A program made the translations under genes and the position numbers. A stretch of DNA of 64,000 nucleotides, from positions 1,132,001 to 1,196,000 of the forward strand of contig QVRM01001782.1 of assembly GCA_003439945.1 (NCBI GenBank). Reading direction: 5' to 3'. Each line of letters opens with the position of its first letter. Position 1 is the first letter of the stretch. Source of the DNA: Dermanyssus gallinae (taxonomy: Eukaryota; Arthropoda; Arachnida; Mesostigmata; Dermanyssidae). Shown piece by piece: positions 13,961 through 23,362 of this stretch. The notes below the pieces were generated by a model, which was not told the origin of the DNA, ran no database searches, and saw only the letters and a program-made list of their open reading frames with translations.

Positions 13961-16900
13961 GTATATATATATACATACATACATATACTTAAGCAAGGCA
14001 TGGTCTTTATTGCGTTGGTACTTATTGCCATTTTTTTCCACCGTTAGGTGGTAGATAGCACGTCTTAGAATCATGCACAAAAAAATGACACTAAGAGTTG
14101 CGTTTGCTGTTCGTTGTCCACAGCAAAGAAGTACATTCTTCCTCACCTGCTAAAAGACTGCTTCACCTTCATTGAGAAGAACGTCACTCCAGCTACCGTC
14201 TGCCAGGTAGAGAAACACTATTTATACGAGTAATATATATATATATATATGTGCACCACCCTCCCACCCAGAAGACATGGGAAGGCGAGAAAAATAGGAA
14301 AGGGTAACGGCTGCTGAGGGTGAACCAAAACGTGACTCGGTCTGCCTAAAAATAGCAATCGCCGAACGCGTTCCCCAGAGACAGGTACGTGAAACGGAGC
14401 CCAATCGCTCGTAGGGCTTCAATTTTACCACCTTTAAGTGCGCGGCCGTCGTACGCCTCGATTCGAGCTAGACAAAGCGTCGGCAGTCGGATGAAAGTTG
14501 GATTTGTCGCCGGGAGTGCTTAGTAGCTACAGCTTCACCGAGTGTGCCTGTTTTTGTTACAGCTGGGCTACTAGATGAAGGCCAGAGCATCGATCACTTT
14601 GATGGCCGCCCCGTTCGACGGACGCTTAGTGGGTTTATCAGGCCTCGTCCTCAGCCTTCATTCAGGATTAAAATAGCGACAGCAACAACAACAACAACAC
14701 AAAAACGACAACAACAGTGGCACAACTACCGCTCAGTGGGCCGGTTTCACCCGCTTTGATCCTATGCTGACATGCATCATAGCTTAATTGGCGAATATTA
14801 ATCGCACAGTCTACGAGCCTCCCCACTCAGTCGGGGAGAAGGGGATGCAAATTGACGATGACAGTAGCATGCTCGCAACAACAACAACAACAACAACAAG
14901 AACTATAACAGCAGCAACCGTACATCTCGAGCAACATGTATGAAGATAGAGAGAAAGAAAGACAAAAACTGCTGTACTGCACCTGTCTGCACCTGGTAAA
15001 ACACTGTCTGCGACAGAACAGTGCATGTAGCCTTGAAACTTTTTGCAGTAAATCCACACATTGCGCTACAATATATTTGTGGGACACACAAGGACGTTAA
15101 ACACGTAATGCCTATGGCAGAATACACGAAATGTGTAAATCATTTCTGGCTTATCACTGTTTATCATACACTAAACTAATTGATTCCTAGATCAACGCAA
15201 ATATGTGCTGTATCGTCTGCTACTAATAAGCCATTATTATTGCGGACGTCAAATGCGTCTTCATTATTTTATTGCGGAGCGGCGACGTGCTGTGGCGTAG
15301 GCCAACACACAACATGGCCCGCCCCGCTTTCAACAGGGTGTTGGAGCGACTAGTGTCAGTTTTGTCGTGTCCTAAAAAATACCCTACTTCCGTGCACAGA
15401 ACAACAAATTGATGTTGCCCAAATCCAGAACAGTCTGTTGTAACTTCACTTCTAGACGAACTACAAAAGCCTGTTCCTGCAAGACTTTTCTTCATGAAAA
15501 CGACATCCCTCGCCGGTGCTGCATTTCAGTCTCCACGAAAGATGTTAAGTCACAGAGCCAAGCAGTTTCCTAACAAAAAGCCTATCTTATACCCTACCAA
15601 TTTAGCTATACACGCACGCATGAATGTCAAACGCCCACTGGCTGATGATTGCCCCCTGTTTCGATCCTGGGCACGCGATTAGAGCAGACAAATTTAAGGG
15701 GAATTCAGTGCGCCTGTCGACGCCCTACGCGCCAACGTTTTAGGCATAATAATTCGATAATCACGATCCGCCCAGAGACAGAGCACGATGATACGGAATG
15801 ATAAGAACCGGGTCACTTTCTGCTGCCTGCCATATAGAACTATGTGCTAGATATAGCGGGCGAACTACGAATATATACCGCGTGCATGTACACCGCTGGT
15901 ATTCACGTGGCGTGGGCGCGTGCTTTCATGCATACCATTTGCATCTTTGATCTCCACCCTTTTTCTAGCAATAATTCCACTGACGATCATATTTACTTTG
16001 TATTACATCGCTTCGTTACTATGATAATGTATGATAGATCGCATGATTCTATCTTCGGCGTTTCATGTGTCGTTTCTACGGCAGGTGTTTGAGTTTGCGT
16101 CGGTGATGGAAGCGTACACCCTCATCTATCAATGTCTGAACATCATTGATCGACAAACGTACCATGTTCTAACATCAGAGAGCTTTGTCAGGTAATAAGA
16201 CGGTGTAAAATAACGTTTCCCCAGTTGGAAAATCCCTCACGATTGATCACACCATATTCCTATTGGACTACAATCGTCCTAATCGACGTTAAATCTTGGC
16301 TGAGGGTCAGCCCGAAAACTTTAACTTTACTTTAGTGAACTACAATTTCTGTAATTATCTAGCACTCCTGTTACCTTTATGGTGATGATGCTAGTGATGA
16401 TGACGATGAAGATAAATTGCAATTTGCAGCGTTCAGTCGACAACGCTTGAGACAATCGTCCATCGGAAGTACCTTAACCTCTACTCGGAGTACGCCCTGT
16501 ACCAGGCTGCCATCCAGTGGGGCGCCGAGGAGTGCAACCGGTACGTACATTGCATTTATTTCATTTTGAAAATACAGTGGAATACCGGTACGTTATAGTC
16601 ACAGGTGTCATACGCGCGTCTCATCGCTTCTGCGCCGTTAGCAATCGCACCGTGTTGTTATTCCTGCCGTTAAAGTTTATGGAATACTCATATATCACTC
16701 ATATGTATTTCACTCAAAGAGAATATAGACAAAATGGGTCATGTTAATAGTAAATATCATTATTTGTTGTCCTGCCGTTTCACTGAGAGAGGAAGTGCAG
16801 ATAATAGTCGCATATGTTGGGAATAACACGTAGCTCACACGGACGTGTATATCATTTGCCTTCTAAGCGCTTGGTTGCGAAACGGGTACAAAAAAATGAA

Positions 16901-19900
16901 GATAGCAAATGTAAATTTGGTTTTCGGCTTTATTTTGATTTAGTATAAATGCTCCCATTTTGCTCGAAATCAGAACAAATCACCATTGCCACCGGTCTTG
17001 TCCGGACTAACAAGTGATTACATAAGAAAATCTAATTAGTAGGGAAATGCATCATTAATTTGCTGTAGAACTTAATAAGCACGCTCTCAAACGACGAACT
17101 AAATGAATTGGTAGTTTCGTTATACACTCTCTGCTAAGCTCGGAGATCTCGAATAAAAAAAAACGCGATAGATCCTTTTCTCTACATTGTGTTCGTATAT
17201 AGAGCCAATTGTTGCAAATTGTATACAAAGCCATTTGTTGCAAATTTGTGGTTGCAAAATTCCATTTTCACTCACACTCCAGAATTGCAAGTCTGCTCAG
17301 TAAGGCCAGGTATTACTTGTTTCTGCTGTGCAACATGATTACAGGCGAGGCCTCGACAAATCCGAAATTGAAAATGTTCGCCTTTGCATGGGAGACACTG
17401 TTTTATCTCAGGTAAACTCACGATCATTTTGGCAGTTCGATTTCACCTTACGTATGTGCTTTCATTGTTAAAAACGTACTCCTAAAACGTGTATATCCTC
17501 TATATTCGGAATTTTCAAATAAAATCAAACGCGTGTGCTGTTGGAGTTGAAAATCAAACACGTGATGGTTGTTGGAGATTTGAATATATATATATATACA
17601 TATATAATGTAATCGATCATTAACGGGAACATAGAATTTGGGAACGAATACATATTAATGCTTAAACATTTCTGAACATCGATTATAATAATTGTACAGC
17701 TTGTTAAAGCAAATATTTTTTTCTAATGAAACACGGTGTCTGAGAAGTCTTCTTTCGAAGTTAGAGTAAAAATTCTAAAATTTGTAACACTGGTATTGCT
17801 GCCTAACATAGAAGCATAAAATGGGTTGTTACCTAACATAGGAGCATAAAATGTGCAATGCGAGACAATCAGTCCTCCTCAACAGAAACTAAGCACATCG
17901 TATTCGTGATTTCTCGTTTGCCGGAAGAACATATAACGCCGATTAGAAGATTCGACATGGTCGTTTAGAATAGACTTTGCAAAAATGAAGTTCCTTTATT
18001 AGCCATCACGCACAATACCTCGAAAGCATAACCCTACGATTCACAAGGCTCAAAACTAACAAAAATAGGCAAATGCATTTCATGACGGCAGTTTTGGTAC
18101 CAAATTAATACGCGTCATGAAATGCGCATTGCTTGAATGTGTTGAGCGCTGTGAATGGTGGTAGGGTTATGATTATGAGGTACTTGGCGTGAAGGCTAAT
18201 AAAACAACTTAATTTTGCTAATTATCTTCTAAACGACCATGTCGCACTTTCTGGCCGGCGTTATATGTTATTCCGAGGAAGCAGAATCTTCTCATGAACA
18301 CGACGGTGTGCCCAGTCTCTGTATAGGTTGTCTCGCATTGGCACATTTTATACTCTTATGTTGGGAACACCAGTGTTTCAAATTGTAGTAATTTCACTCT
18401 CACCTCTGAACAAGACTTCTCGCAGACCATGTTCCATTGGATACAAAATTTGCTTTAACGAGTTTTTCAATTCTTACTATCGATCTTTAGAAATGTTTGT
18501 AGCACCCTGTATATATGAGCAGTGTATACGCGTATTTGCACCAATATACACGTTTTTACTGAACATTCTCTGTGACGAAACGGCGATTGGGTCCTGTACT
18601 GTTTACGGCGGTGCAGCTGCGCTTTCTGGCGCTAAGCCCTGAAGAATTCACAAAGGGACCTGCGCGATCGGGTCTACTTTCGCGGGATGAGTGCTACGCT
18701 GTGTTCATGAACATGGCCATACCCGGCATCGTTAATCTGCCCAAAGGTAACGCAGCTCCCTACAGCACACTATATCTGAATGCTACGAATACCTTACGGC
18801 TAACTGCGCAGTCAAACAACAATACCCCGTGCCGTTCGTGGACTGCTAGAGAAGTGCATAAACTATGGCGTGGGGTTCCTTTGAGTAGGCAGAATTAGGC
18901 CAATTAGTTTAGTCGCCAATGCAAGTTAGATTTTTAGTTAAATTCCACTTAAACAAGGCTTATTACGACTGCCATGCGAAGCCTTGGAGAACGAGCTGAA
19001 TATGCGACTCCGTTCCGCTGGTGGTTCTTTTGACGTATGTCGTTCTCACGAAAAAATCTACGAATCATCCTCAATGTTACTCACGCCTCAGCACGCATCA
19101 CGCTCAGCTAAGAAATCTAAACCACGTTTGATCAACAAAACGTACAAGTTCCAGTGCAAAGATCAAAGTCAATCAGAGTTGTATCTTATTGTAATATTTC
19201 CAGACTAAAACATAGTGTACCAATATAGTGCACACGATACACAGTTTAGATATTATGCTTATGTTGAAGTTATTTCTTAACACGTCTATGTAGGATTTTA
19301 TGTCCTAGCAAATTTTATACTTGACAAAAGCTGATTCCGTTTGCGGTCATTGTTGCATTTACTGCTTAAATTATAGCACATGGAAGATCAGTTTAGTATG
19401 TTATCGTCAGCCGAAGCTAGAAACATTAAATAACCGCAAGACTATTTCTGCGTGCTTAAGGTATCAGCTCGGAGGGTGCCAAGCGTTTGAGTCCTCCGGA
19501 GAACTTCACTGCTCGCCGATATCAAGCTGTGTCGTTTCACCCACCCTCACGGCCGCTTCGCTTTGTTGGGCTGAGATTCACTGTTCTGACGAGGGACATC
19601 TTCATAACTGGGCTCGGGTTTCCCCTGCGTCAGGACCTCGGCTCATACAGCGTGCGTACTCACAAGTACGATGGAATTCTACGTTGTAGCTATCGGGTAT
19701 GTACTGGCCAGGACACCTTGGCAGCAAATGTTATAAAAGTCTCGAATAATTTTTTGCACTCGAGTTCCTGCTTTTATAGTAACGGAAGCTACACGTAAAA
19801 AAAATCGACATAACGAAAGAGATTTAATTTCTGAGAATATCGCGGAATACGTGGTCATCTGTAAATAGCCGTTCATATCGTAGATCCTCCTTCCTAATAT

Positions 19901-22900
19901 GCGGTCCTGACAATGGTCATTATGATTACTTTTGCACCTAACTTTTGCCGATCGCAAATTGGCTTACGAACTCAGCCATGGTACCTCTAATATAAGTCAA
20001 GTTAAAAACGCATACCTGACTCAGTATTTCTCATGTCTAACACAAAATAATGCCTAACACGATTCAACAAACGACATACTGATATATAAGACAATGTGTG
20101 AGTGCCGCATAGACTTACCAAAAACGACATTATGTACCATGTCCACACATGCGCTTTTCTTTCTAAAAAAAACAGCGAAAACGTTATTTCTAAAAGATAT
20201 AAGTACTACTGATGAAACATAAATAATGTACAATAATGTGATTCGCAGGAGGCTATGATCGAAGCGAGACATTGAGCCCAATACCGTTGCACATACCGGC
20301 CTTCACGCCAAGAAGGCCACGCTTAACCTTAGATGCGTACTATACCGTTATAACAACGCCTGTCTGCATACATGTGTGGTACCTGCCACAAATGACTGGA
20401 TTTTTCATGAAATATACTACCACACCCATCTTATACTCTTGGCATTGTTTGTAAAATCTGCTCCGCATACTTTAGAATTTTTTTAGAGGAAACATTTTTG
20501 AAAGTTTAGAAAACACCAAACGCCACATTGAACACACCTTTGCACCGAAAAACGAAAACGCCTGAAATTATGACTATTTCCGTTGAGTTACTTGGACATA
20601 GGTTACAGAAAGATTCGGAATAAGTATCGCAGGCCGAAGAGACACTGTAATTATATTTTTTTAAATTTGCTATGGGACATCGGCAGAATGACTCTTCTTT
20701 TGGCAAATCCATCGGTACGCTTAATTCATATACGATCCTAGACTCTATATGGCTAGGAGTATAGTAGCCCTAAGGAACATTGCATTTTTATAGGTTATAT
20801 GTCCTAAAAGACTGATGTCCTAAAAAAAGAAGTTGCCGTGCTCTTTCCAGAAATTAGTTTGTAGCGCAATTAAAAATATACGTATTTTCTTGTTTCACTT
20901 GTTTGCTGTGATGCATCTACCCATGCCTCCGTTGCAGATTCAGGAAGACCGCCGTGAACGCGAAGAATGCGAGGTAGCGTTCACCTTATCAAAGGACAAA
21001 GACGTCAAGATTAAGCTCACCCGGCCGTTCTTTATCAGAAAGGTGAGTTGCTTATAAAGGCATTCATACTCCTTAACCGCTAGTCAATTCTAGAGATCAT
21101 TCGTCGGCTATTAACGGTGACTCACATTCTCTTGTCATGTTTACGTAGGCCATCAGACAGTACTCCCCATGAAGCTTAAATTTGTTCGCGTGTAACTCGT
21201 TTCCAGTAGCTTGATTCGCTATAAATGAAAAAATAACAAATATTATTGTCTTATCTTTGTTTAGAGTGCTATCCTAGTATCTGATGTCGGTAACTCACAG
21301 TATTAGTTATTGATATAGCATCTGGAGTATGTCTGGGTGTGCCAGCAACTGTAAATAAGTCGCAGCACTAACGGCTTCCCTTCGGCCTATTTGGAGTCTT
21401 TCATGAAACCATGGGTCCCCAGAATACGGTAACACTCATGTGCATTTTTCTGGTTGACACGCGTGCCTTGAATTGCATTTGTATTATGTGTAGGCGTATA
21501 GGAAAAATTGGCTCCCCACCCCATCTAATGCTATGTAACACATGCTATAAATTTATAAAGAAAGCAAACTACATGCGTTCGAAAAACAATTCGATTGTCT
21601 TTAAACTTCGTTATCGTTAGAATTATATATGAGTGAAGCCACACAGAAAACATTGCAAGAAAAATTCGTTTCCTGTGCTCAATAGTATTTTCAGACGATG
21701 ACTAGTTCTAAAAAATGCACTGCCTTTCTGTAGACAAAGACACTTAGTTTCGTAACCTTAAGTTTCATTATTATCAAGCACTAAAAATTTACGAAAAAAC
21801 GTCTAATGGACTATATCATAAATATGGAAGCAATTTGGACAATTTAACAAAACGACAATCTGGGACGTACTTTGGTATTGACAAAACTTAAATAAAATTT
21901 CACAATTCATTTCAAAACGGTTGAACTGGTATATGAGATAGCCAACGCAATAAATACATTTGCGGATGTAAAAACTGAAAATAAACACTGACTACGATAC
22001 TGTTAGGATGGCTCTTAAGTGCAAGCAAAAGTTCATCGTAATCTCAAATTTCAAAGAGTTTAGTCGTTTTGAGGTATGTTTATCATTCTTACAAAGCTTA
22101 AGATTTTATACAACTTACTATAACGCGTCTTTCTACATATATGATACCATAATTGTCCTGGCACTTAAAGAACAGGGCCAACAATTGTCCCAAGCAAATG
22201 TGAAGGAAGCGTTATGAAGTTGTATCACTCCCTCCTCAATCAAATCACCAGTGCAATATGTCTTGTAAGCCCAGAATGCCAGGACCTTTGGGTCCTTTTG
22301 TTCATCTTAAACGTTACTGTAGAAAACAACATTAGGACCCAGAATGTACGACGGAAGCCGCTAAGTTAACTGGCAGTCTTTGTCGCTTTTTCTCAGCTCA
22401 TTTGGCTCCCTTAAGCCCCACCAAAACACGCACACTTATCTAAACATTCTTCTACTTCTATTGGGAAGATAGCTTCTGTTTTTGTGGGGCTCCTTTTAGG
22501 TGAAACCTATTGTCTAAGCTAAATTGAGTTTGTTCGGTCGCTTTCCTGGTTGTAATCATTCGTTAAGTCATCTGGATACGTTACCGCTCTACTTCCATCG
22601 GCAAACTCTACAGGCCGGGTTCCACAGGACTAGCCCCAATAGTGAACTTCGCAGAAAACAGAGCTGTATATACGTCTGTATTGCTCTGTTTCTAAAGATG
22701 TTCGTAAATAATCTGTTTTAAGAACAATGCAACGATCTGCGTATCCAGCATGTTTATTGTTACGTTCTAATCCACCGAATAAGTGGATTTCTAACATGCA
22801 AGAGTACAATCAAGCATAACCTATTTTTAAGCCATTTCTTTTGATTTTTTTCTGCCACTTGTGACACTCAGCGCTAGAAGAGCGGATCATGTATAGCGAT

Positions 22901-23362
22901 CTTCAAACAACTTAATGTTTCCACACTGAAATATTTGCATAGGTATAATCAGAAGTGCGCATAATTTTTAGAATATGCATTATAATAAGCGCAAAATATG
23001 CGTGCAAGAACTTGCTGGGTTTAAGGTCTACAATTTTTATCCATAATGCGTTGCATCTGATCAAAAAAAATTCCGCTAAAATTGTTCGCGAAAGTGCTCA
23101 CGCAAAACCCGCCAGTCAGGCAGGCAGACTAACTTAGTTCCCCCTGAACTCGTATGATCGTTGTTTGCAGGGTCTGGAGTACGAGTTGGAGCTGCAGCTA
23201 AGTCACGTCGTCAGCGATGATGTGATCATTCCATCGCTGAAGAACCGCAAAAAGGAAGACGCCGTCGAAGGGGTAACGATAGCATTCGGACAGTACCAGA
23301 AGCCGCACATGAGCAACGTAATTGAGATGTTGGAAATTTCGGACCTGTTTTTCTACTTTTAG
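1..23362 (+). CDS. BTB-BACK-PHR domain protein, spliced gene (BTBD1/2/3/6 type), 5' end outside window
   Basis: Joining nine segments gives about 413 residues that read as half a BTB domain, a BACK region and a PHR domain, in the order found in BTBD1/2/3/6 proteins. Recognisable pieces are VTFIVGPP and EAMFYGDMAD (BTB core), FAAKKYILPHL (BTB-BACK link), YQAAIQWGAEECN (BACK), LSPEEFTKGPARSGLLS, and the PHR strand FTVLTRDIFITGLGF, ending in ISDLFFYF before TAG. In this family the BTB domain usually recruits Cullin-3 and the PHR domain binds partners or membranes; that role here is inference. Splice phases agree at every junction but one. The BACK-to-PHR exon near 18577 has no AG acceptor free of an upstream stop. 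The N-terminal exons lie to the left of the window. Family assignment is firm; orthology to one vertebrate paralogue is not, because the sequence is divergent. Confidence 0.85.
6..2403 (+). other. Intron, no other feature recognised
   Basis: If the window-edge donor is right, this is a 2.4-kb intron. It holds a short CTA-type triplet run near 1314-1331 and a TATA-like GTATATAAAG near 573 with no gene that I can attach to it. I saw no coding similarity on either strand. Confidence 0.4.
2404..2528 (+). CDS. BTB-domain exon (BTB-BACK-PHR gene)
   Basis: This exon follows a pyrimidine tract and CAG and ends at AAG before GTAAAC. It encodes Asp (split codon) and 41 further residues, including VTFIVGPP, HRVLLAMTSPVFEAMFYG and DMADKSK, the characteristic BTB core with the H-x3-LA-x-S-x-VF pattern. 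It enters in phase 1 (one base carried over) and leaves in phase 0, matching the next exon 11.2 kb away. Confidence 0.85.
2817..2837. repeat. (TA)n microsatellite
   Basis: An uninterrupted alternating TA run of about 20 bases, directly visible. Confidence 0.95.
4162..4207. repeat. CTG/GTT triplet-rich run
   Basis: Short tracts of GTT, CTG and GCT triplets with one interruption. The long frame across it codes mostly Ala or Val and looks like a by-product of the triplets, not a gene. Confidence 0.8.
5701..5763. repeat. 63-nt near-perfect hairpin (inverted repeat)
   Basis: The left arm 5701-5729 pairs with 5735-5763 at 28 of 29 positions (the single mismatch is 5707 against 5757), leaving a five-base loop ACAAG. 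The inner 20 bp are perfect. It could be a tiny foldback element, a replication-slippage palindrome or the stem of a small RNA precursor. Nothing in the flanks decides between these. Confidence 0.9.
5938..5958. repeat. (TA)n microsatellite at left edge of foldback element
   Basis: Alternating TA run ending exactly where the foldback element begins with GGGTCT. Confidence 0.95.
5959..6375. mobile_element. Foldback / MITE-like element with long terminal inverted repeats
   Basis: The left end (GGGTCTTCTTGAATTCGTC, then AACTCGGCAAAAAA and TTTTTCCAATGGAACA) is mirrored at the right end (TGTTTTATTGGAAAAA, TTTTTTGCCGAGTT, GACGAATTCTAGGAGACCC). The arms are about 90-100 bp and the element about 420 bp, with no coding capacity. 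It sits between two TA microsatellites, as expected for insertion at TA. The internal CTCGGCAAAA block is shared with elements at 46464 and 63733. Confidence 0.8.
6377..6416. repeat. (TA)n microsatellite
   Basis: About 40 bases of pure TA directly following the foldback element. Confidence 0.95.
6447..6526. repeat. Direct repeat, 30-bp unit twice, 50-bp period
   Basis: The block GTGGTAGGTTAGGAAGACAG followed by AAATATGCAT occurs at 6447-6476 and again at 6497-6526. Short-range duplication; no coding content seen. Confidence 0.85.
6945..7280 (+). pseudogene. LINE family A, 3'-terminal remnant
   Basis: A frame here reads RTDTLSKWRQHW and IQPGHTGYWTKSILPD. Two other copies in the window carry the same text: near 52250 (+) and near 9870 (-). 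The last block, GAGGACGACTCGATTTTAGT near 7227, is also shared with 52762. In the fullest copy this piece lies downstream of a YADD reverse transcriptase, so it is the C-terminal/3' end of a non-LTR retrotransposon. It is truncated on the 5' side and has lost its reading frame. Confidence 0.7.
7290..9133. other. Intronic stretch without recognisable feature
   Basis: No convincing coding frame, repeat or RNA-like structure. There are a few CTG/TTG triplets near 7350-7400 and a C-run near 8170. Confidence 0.6.
9134..9170. repeat. (TA)n microsatellite
   Basis: Pure alternating AT/TA, about 37 bases. Confidence 0.95.
9610..9905 (-). pseudogene. LINE family A, 3'-terminal remnant (second copy)
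   Basis: Read on the minus strand it carries RTDILSKW, IQPGHSGY and TKSILP, then a Cys/His region whose DNA (TGTGCAACTTAGGA and CACTGCTACAT) matches 52460-52510. Frames are broken by stops. It is inverted relative to the copy at 6945 and lies 2.3 kb from it, so the pair could form a large imperfect inverted repeat. Confidence 0.7.
10018..11304 (+). mobile_element. Mariner (IS630/Tc1-mariner) transposon, inactive
   Basis: About 1287 bp. The ends form terminal inverted repeats: left CAGGTAGTTCAATAAGTTAT, right its near complement, ATAACTTATTGAACTACCTG read as GAACTTATTGAACTACTTG. Both are flanked by TA (10016-10017 and 11305-11306), the usual mariner target duplication. The size matches the family's usual 1.3 kb. 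It lies in the large intron of the BTB gene in the sense direction. Confidence 0.92.
10230..11238 (+). pseudogene. Mariner transposase pseudogene
   Basis: Three frames together cover a mariner transposase. The N-terminal helix-turn-helix segment reads ELDEVYGDSAPCFATVSNWI, the second DNA-binding part IREIAEALGISLSSVHFILH. The first catalytic Asp is in TVDKSWVHHYTPET, the second in FHQDNAPAH, the third in PDLAPSDYFLF. The last two are separated by 34 residues, the D34D spacing of mariner. Frame changes occur near 10370-10410 and 10700-10900, with stops such as TAG at 11194. The catalytic residues survive but the gene cannot make a full protein. Confidence 0.92.
11311..11400. mobile_element. 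90-bp foldback MITE abutting the mariner
   Basis: It starts CAGGGTGTTCCTATCTGTGT and ends in the near-perfect complement (ACACAAATAGGAACACCCTG). The arms are about 30 bp around a short centre, and TA flanks both sides. Only six bases (TATATA) separate it from the mariner end. It has no coding capacity and is probably moved by a Tc1/mariner transposase. Confidence 0.88.
12630..13000 (+). pseudogene. Non-LTR reverse transcriptase C-terminal fragment (family D, CR1/Jockey-like)
   Basis: One frame reads VSDLKVTFDCHLKCRQHF, then MIVPKYTYCVYVWAHLYSKD, then LLQRVQNRLIKRL. This is the DLGV-x-FD...P-x-Y-x-V-x-VW...VQ-R pattern that follows the catalytic domain in Jockey/CR1-type retrotransposons. The catalytic YADD part is absent, so it is a truncated fragment, within the BTB gene intron. 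Confidence 0.75.
13010..13747. other. Intron 3' part, nothing else seen
   Basis: No repeat or coding similarity recognised before the TTTCAG acceptor of the next exon. Confidence 0.55.
13748..13862 (+). CDS. BTB-domain C-terminal exon (BTB-BACK-PHR gene)
   Basis: TTTCAG acceptor, GTAGGT donor. It codes 38 residues beginning VIRISDIAPIGFENLLRYAY and ending LTAFA, the conserved I-x-D-x3-x-F-x-x-LL-RY-x-YTD part of BTB domains. Phase 0 in, phase 1 out, fitting the exons on both sides. Confidence 0.9.
13923..13985. repeat. TA/CATA microsatellite
   Basis: TA run followed by ACACATG and further TA/CATA repeats, in the intron just after the exon. Confidence 0.95.
14124..14206 (+). CDS. BTB-to-BACK linker exon
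   Basis: TCCACAG acceptor, GTAGAG donor. It codes Ala (split codon), then KKYILPHLLKDCFTFIEKN and TPATVCQ, the AAKKY-x-x-P-L segment that joins BTB to BACK in this family. Phases agree with both neighbours. Confidence 0.9.
14207..16084 (+). other. Intron with CAA repeats, otherwise featureless
   Basis: It contains a TA run (14233-14250), (ACA)n at 14683-14697 and (CAA)n at 14876-14899. The several short open frames are microsatellite by-products or unrecognisable. Confidence 0.7.
16085..16191 (+). CDS. BACK-domain exon 1
   Basis: GGCAG acceptor, GTAATA donor. It codes VFEFASVMEAYTLIYQCLNI, then IDRQTYHVLTSESF. This corresponds to the Q-x-x-LF-x-x-x-L-x-x-x-C-x-x-x-I-D stretch of BTBD-type BACK regions. 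It ends with two bases of a Ser codon completed by the next exon. Confidence 0.85.
16430..16540 (+). CDS. BACK-domain exon 2
   Basis: TTTGCAG acceptor, GTACGT donor. It codes SVQSTTLETIVHRKYLNLYS, then YALYQAAIQWGAEECN, equal to the LE-x-I-x-R...E-x-x-x-F-x-A-x-x-W-x-E-x-EC pattern of BTBD proteins. It ends on CG, so the next exon must supply one base. Confidence 0.9.
17661..18509. mobile_element. Foldback element, about 850 bp, long inverted arms
   Basis: The left arm (AAACATTTCTGAACATCGAT... CTTGTTAAAGCAAAT ... GTCTGAGAAGTCTT) is mirrored on the right (AAATTTGCTTTAACGAG ... ATCGATCTTTAGAAATGT). The centre lies near 18080-18110 (GCATTTCATGACG against CGTCATGAAATGC). The right end is CACCCTG next to TA. 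Arms are about 380 bp, with no open frame. The same layout occurs at 37719-38340. The right end lies only about 65 bp upstream of coding sequence of the next BTB-gene exon. Confidence 0.85.
18577..18746 (+). CDS. BACK-to-PHR exon with no ordinary acceptor
   Basis: Similarity to BTBD proteins covers KRRLGPVLFTAVQ, then LRFLALSPEEFTKGPARSGL and SRDECYAVFMNMA, ending at AAAG before GTAACG. The preceding exon leaves phase 2. The only AG with the right phase (18521-18522) puts an in-frame TGA at 18560 before the homologous part. The nearest later AG (18615-18616) is in the wrong phase and cuts into conserved residues. The start given is the first in-phase position in conserved sequence. Both in-phase options, 18565 and 18577, are preceded by AC. 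The coding part is certain and the start is not. Confidence 0.75.
19461..19696 (+). CDS. PHR-domain exon 1
   Basis: CTTAAG acceptor, GTATGT donor. It codes GISSEGAKRLSPPENFTARR, then RFVGLRFTVLTRDIFITGLG, then SYSVRTHKYDG. The R-x-x-x-F-x-V-x-R-x-I-F-I-x-G-x-GF strand is the start of a PHR domain. Two bases complete the Gly codon begun in the previous exon, and it leaves in phase 0. Confidence 0.85.
20938..21042 (+). CDS. PHR-domain exon 2
   Basis: GTTGCAG acceptor, GTGAGT donor, 35 codons in phase 0 at both ends. It contains IQEDRREREECEVAFTLSKD, then IKLTRPFFIRK. The pattern corresponds to the middle strands of PHR domains in BTBD proteins, though with low identity. The assignment rests on position, phase and the hydrophobic pattern. 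Confidence 0.8.
23171..23362 (+). CDS. PHR-domain terminal exon with stop
   Basis: TTTGCAG acceptor; it ends at TAG 23360-23362. It codes GLEYELELQLSHVVSDDVII, then VTIAFGQYQKP and ISDLFFYF. The ending has the I-P-x-L-x-FY shape that closes PHR domains. A C-rich stretch follows. I did not find a convincing AATAAA close by. Confidence 0.85.
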   Translation, partial: GLEYELELQLSHVVSDDVIIPSLKNRKKEDAVEGVTIAFGQYQKPHMSNVIEMLEISDLFFYF

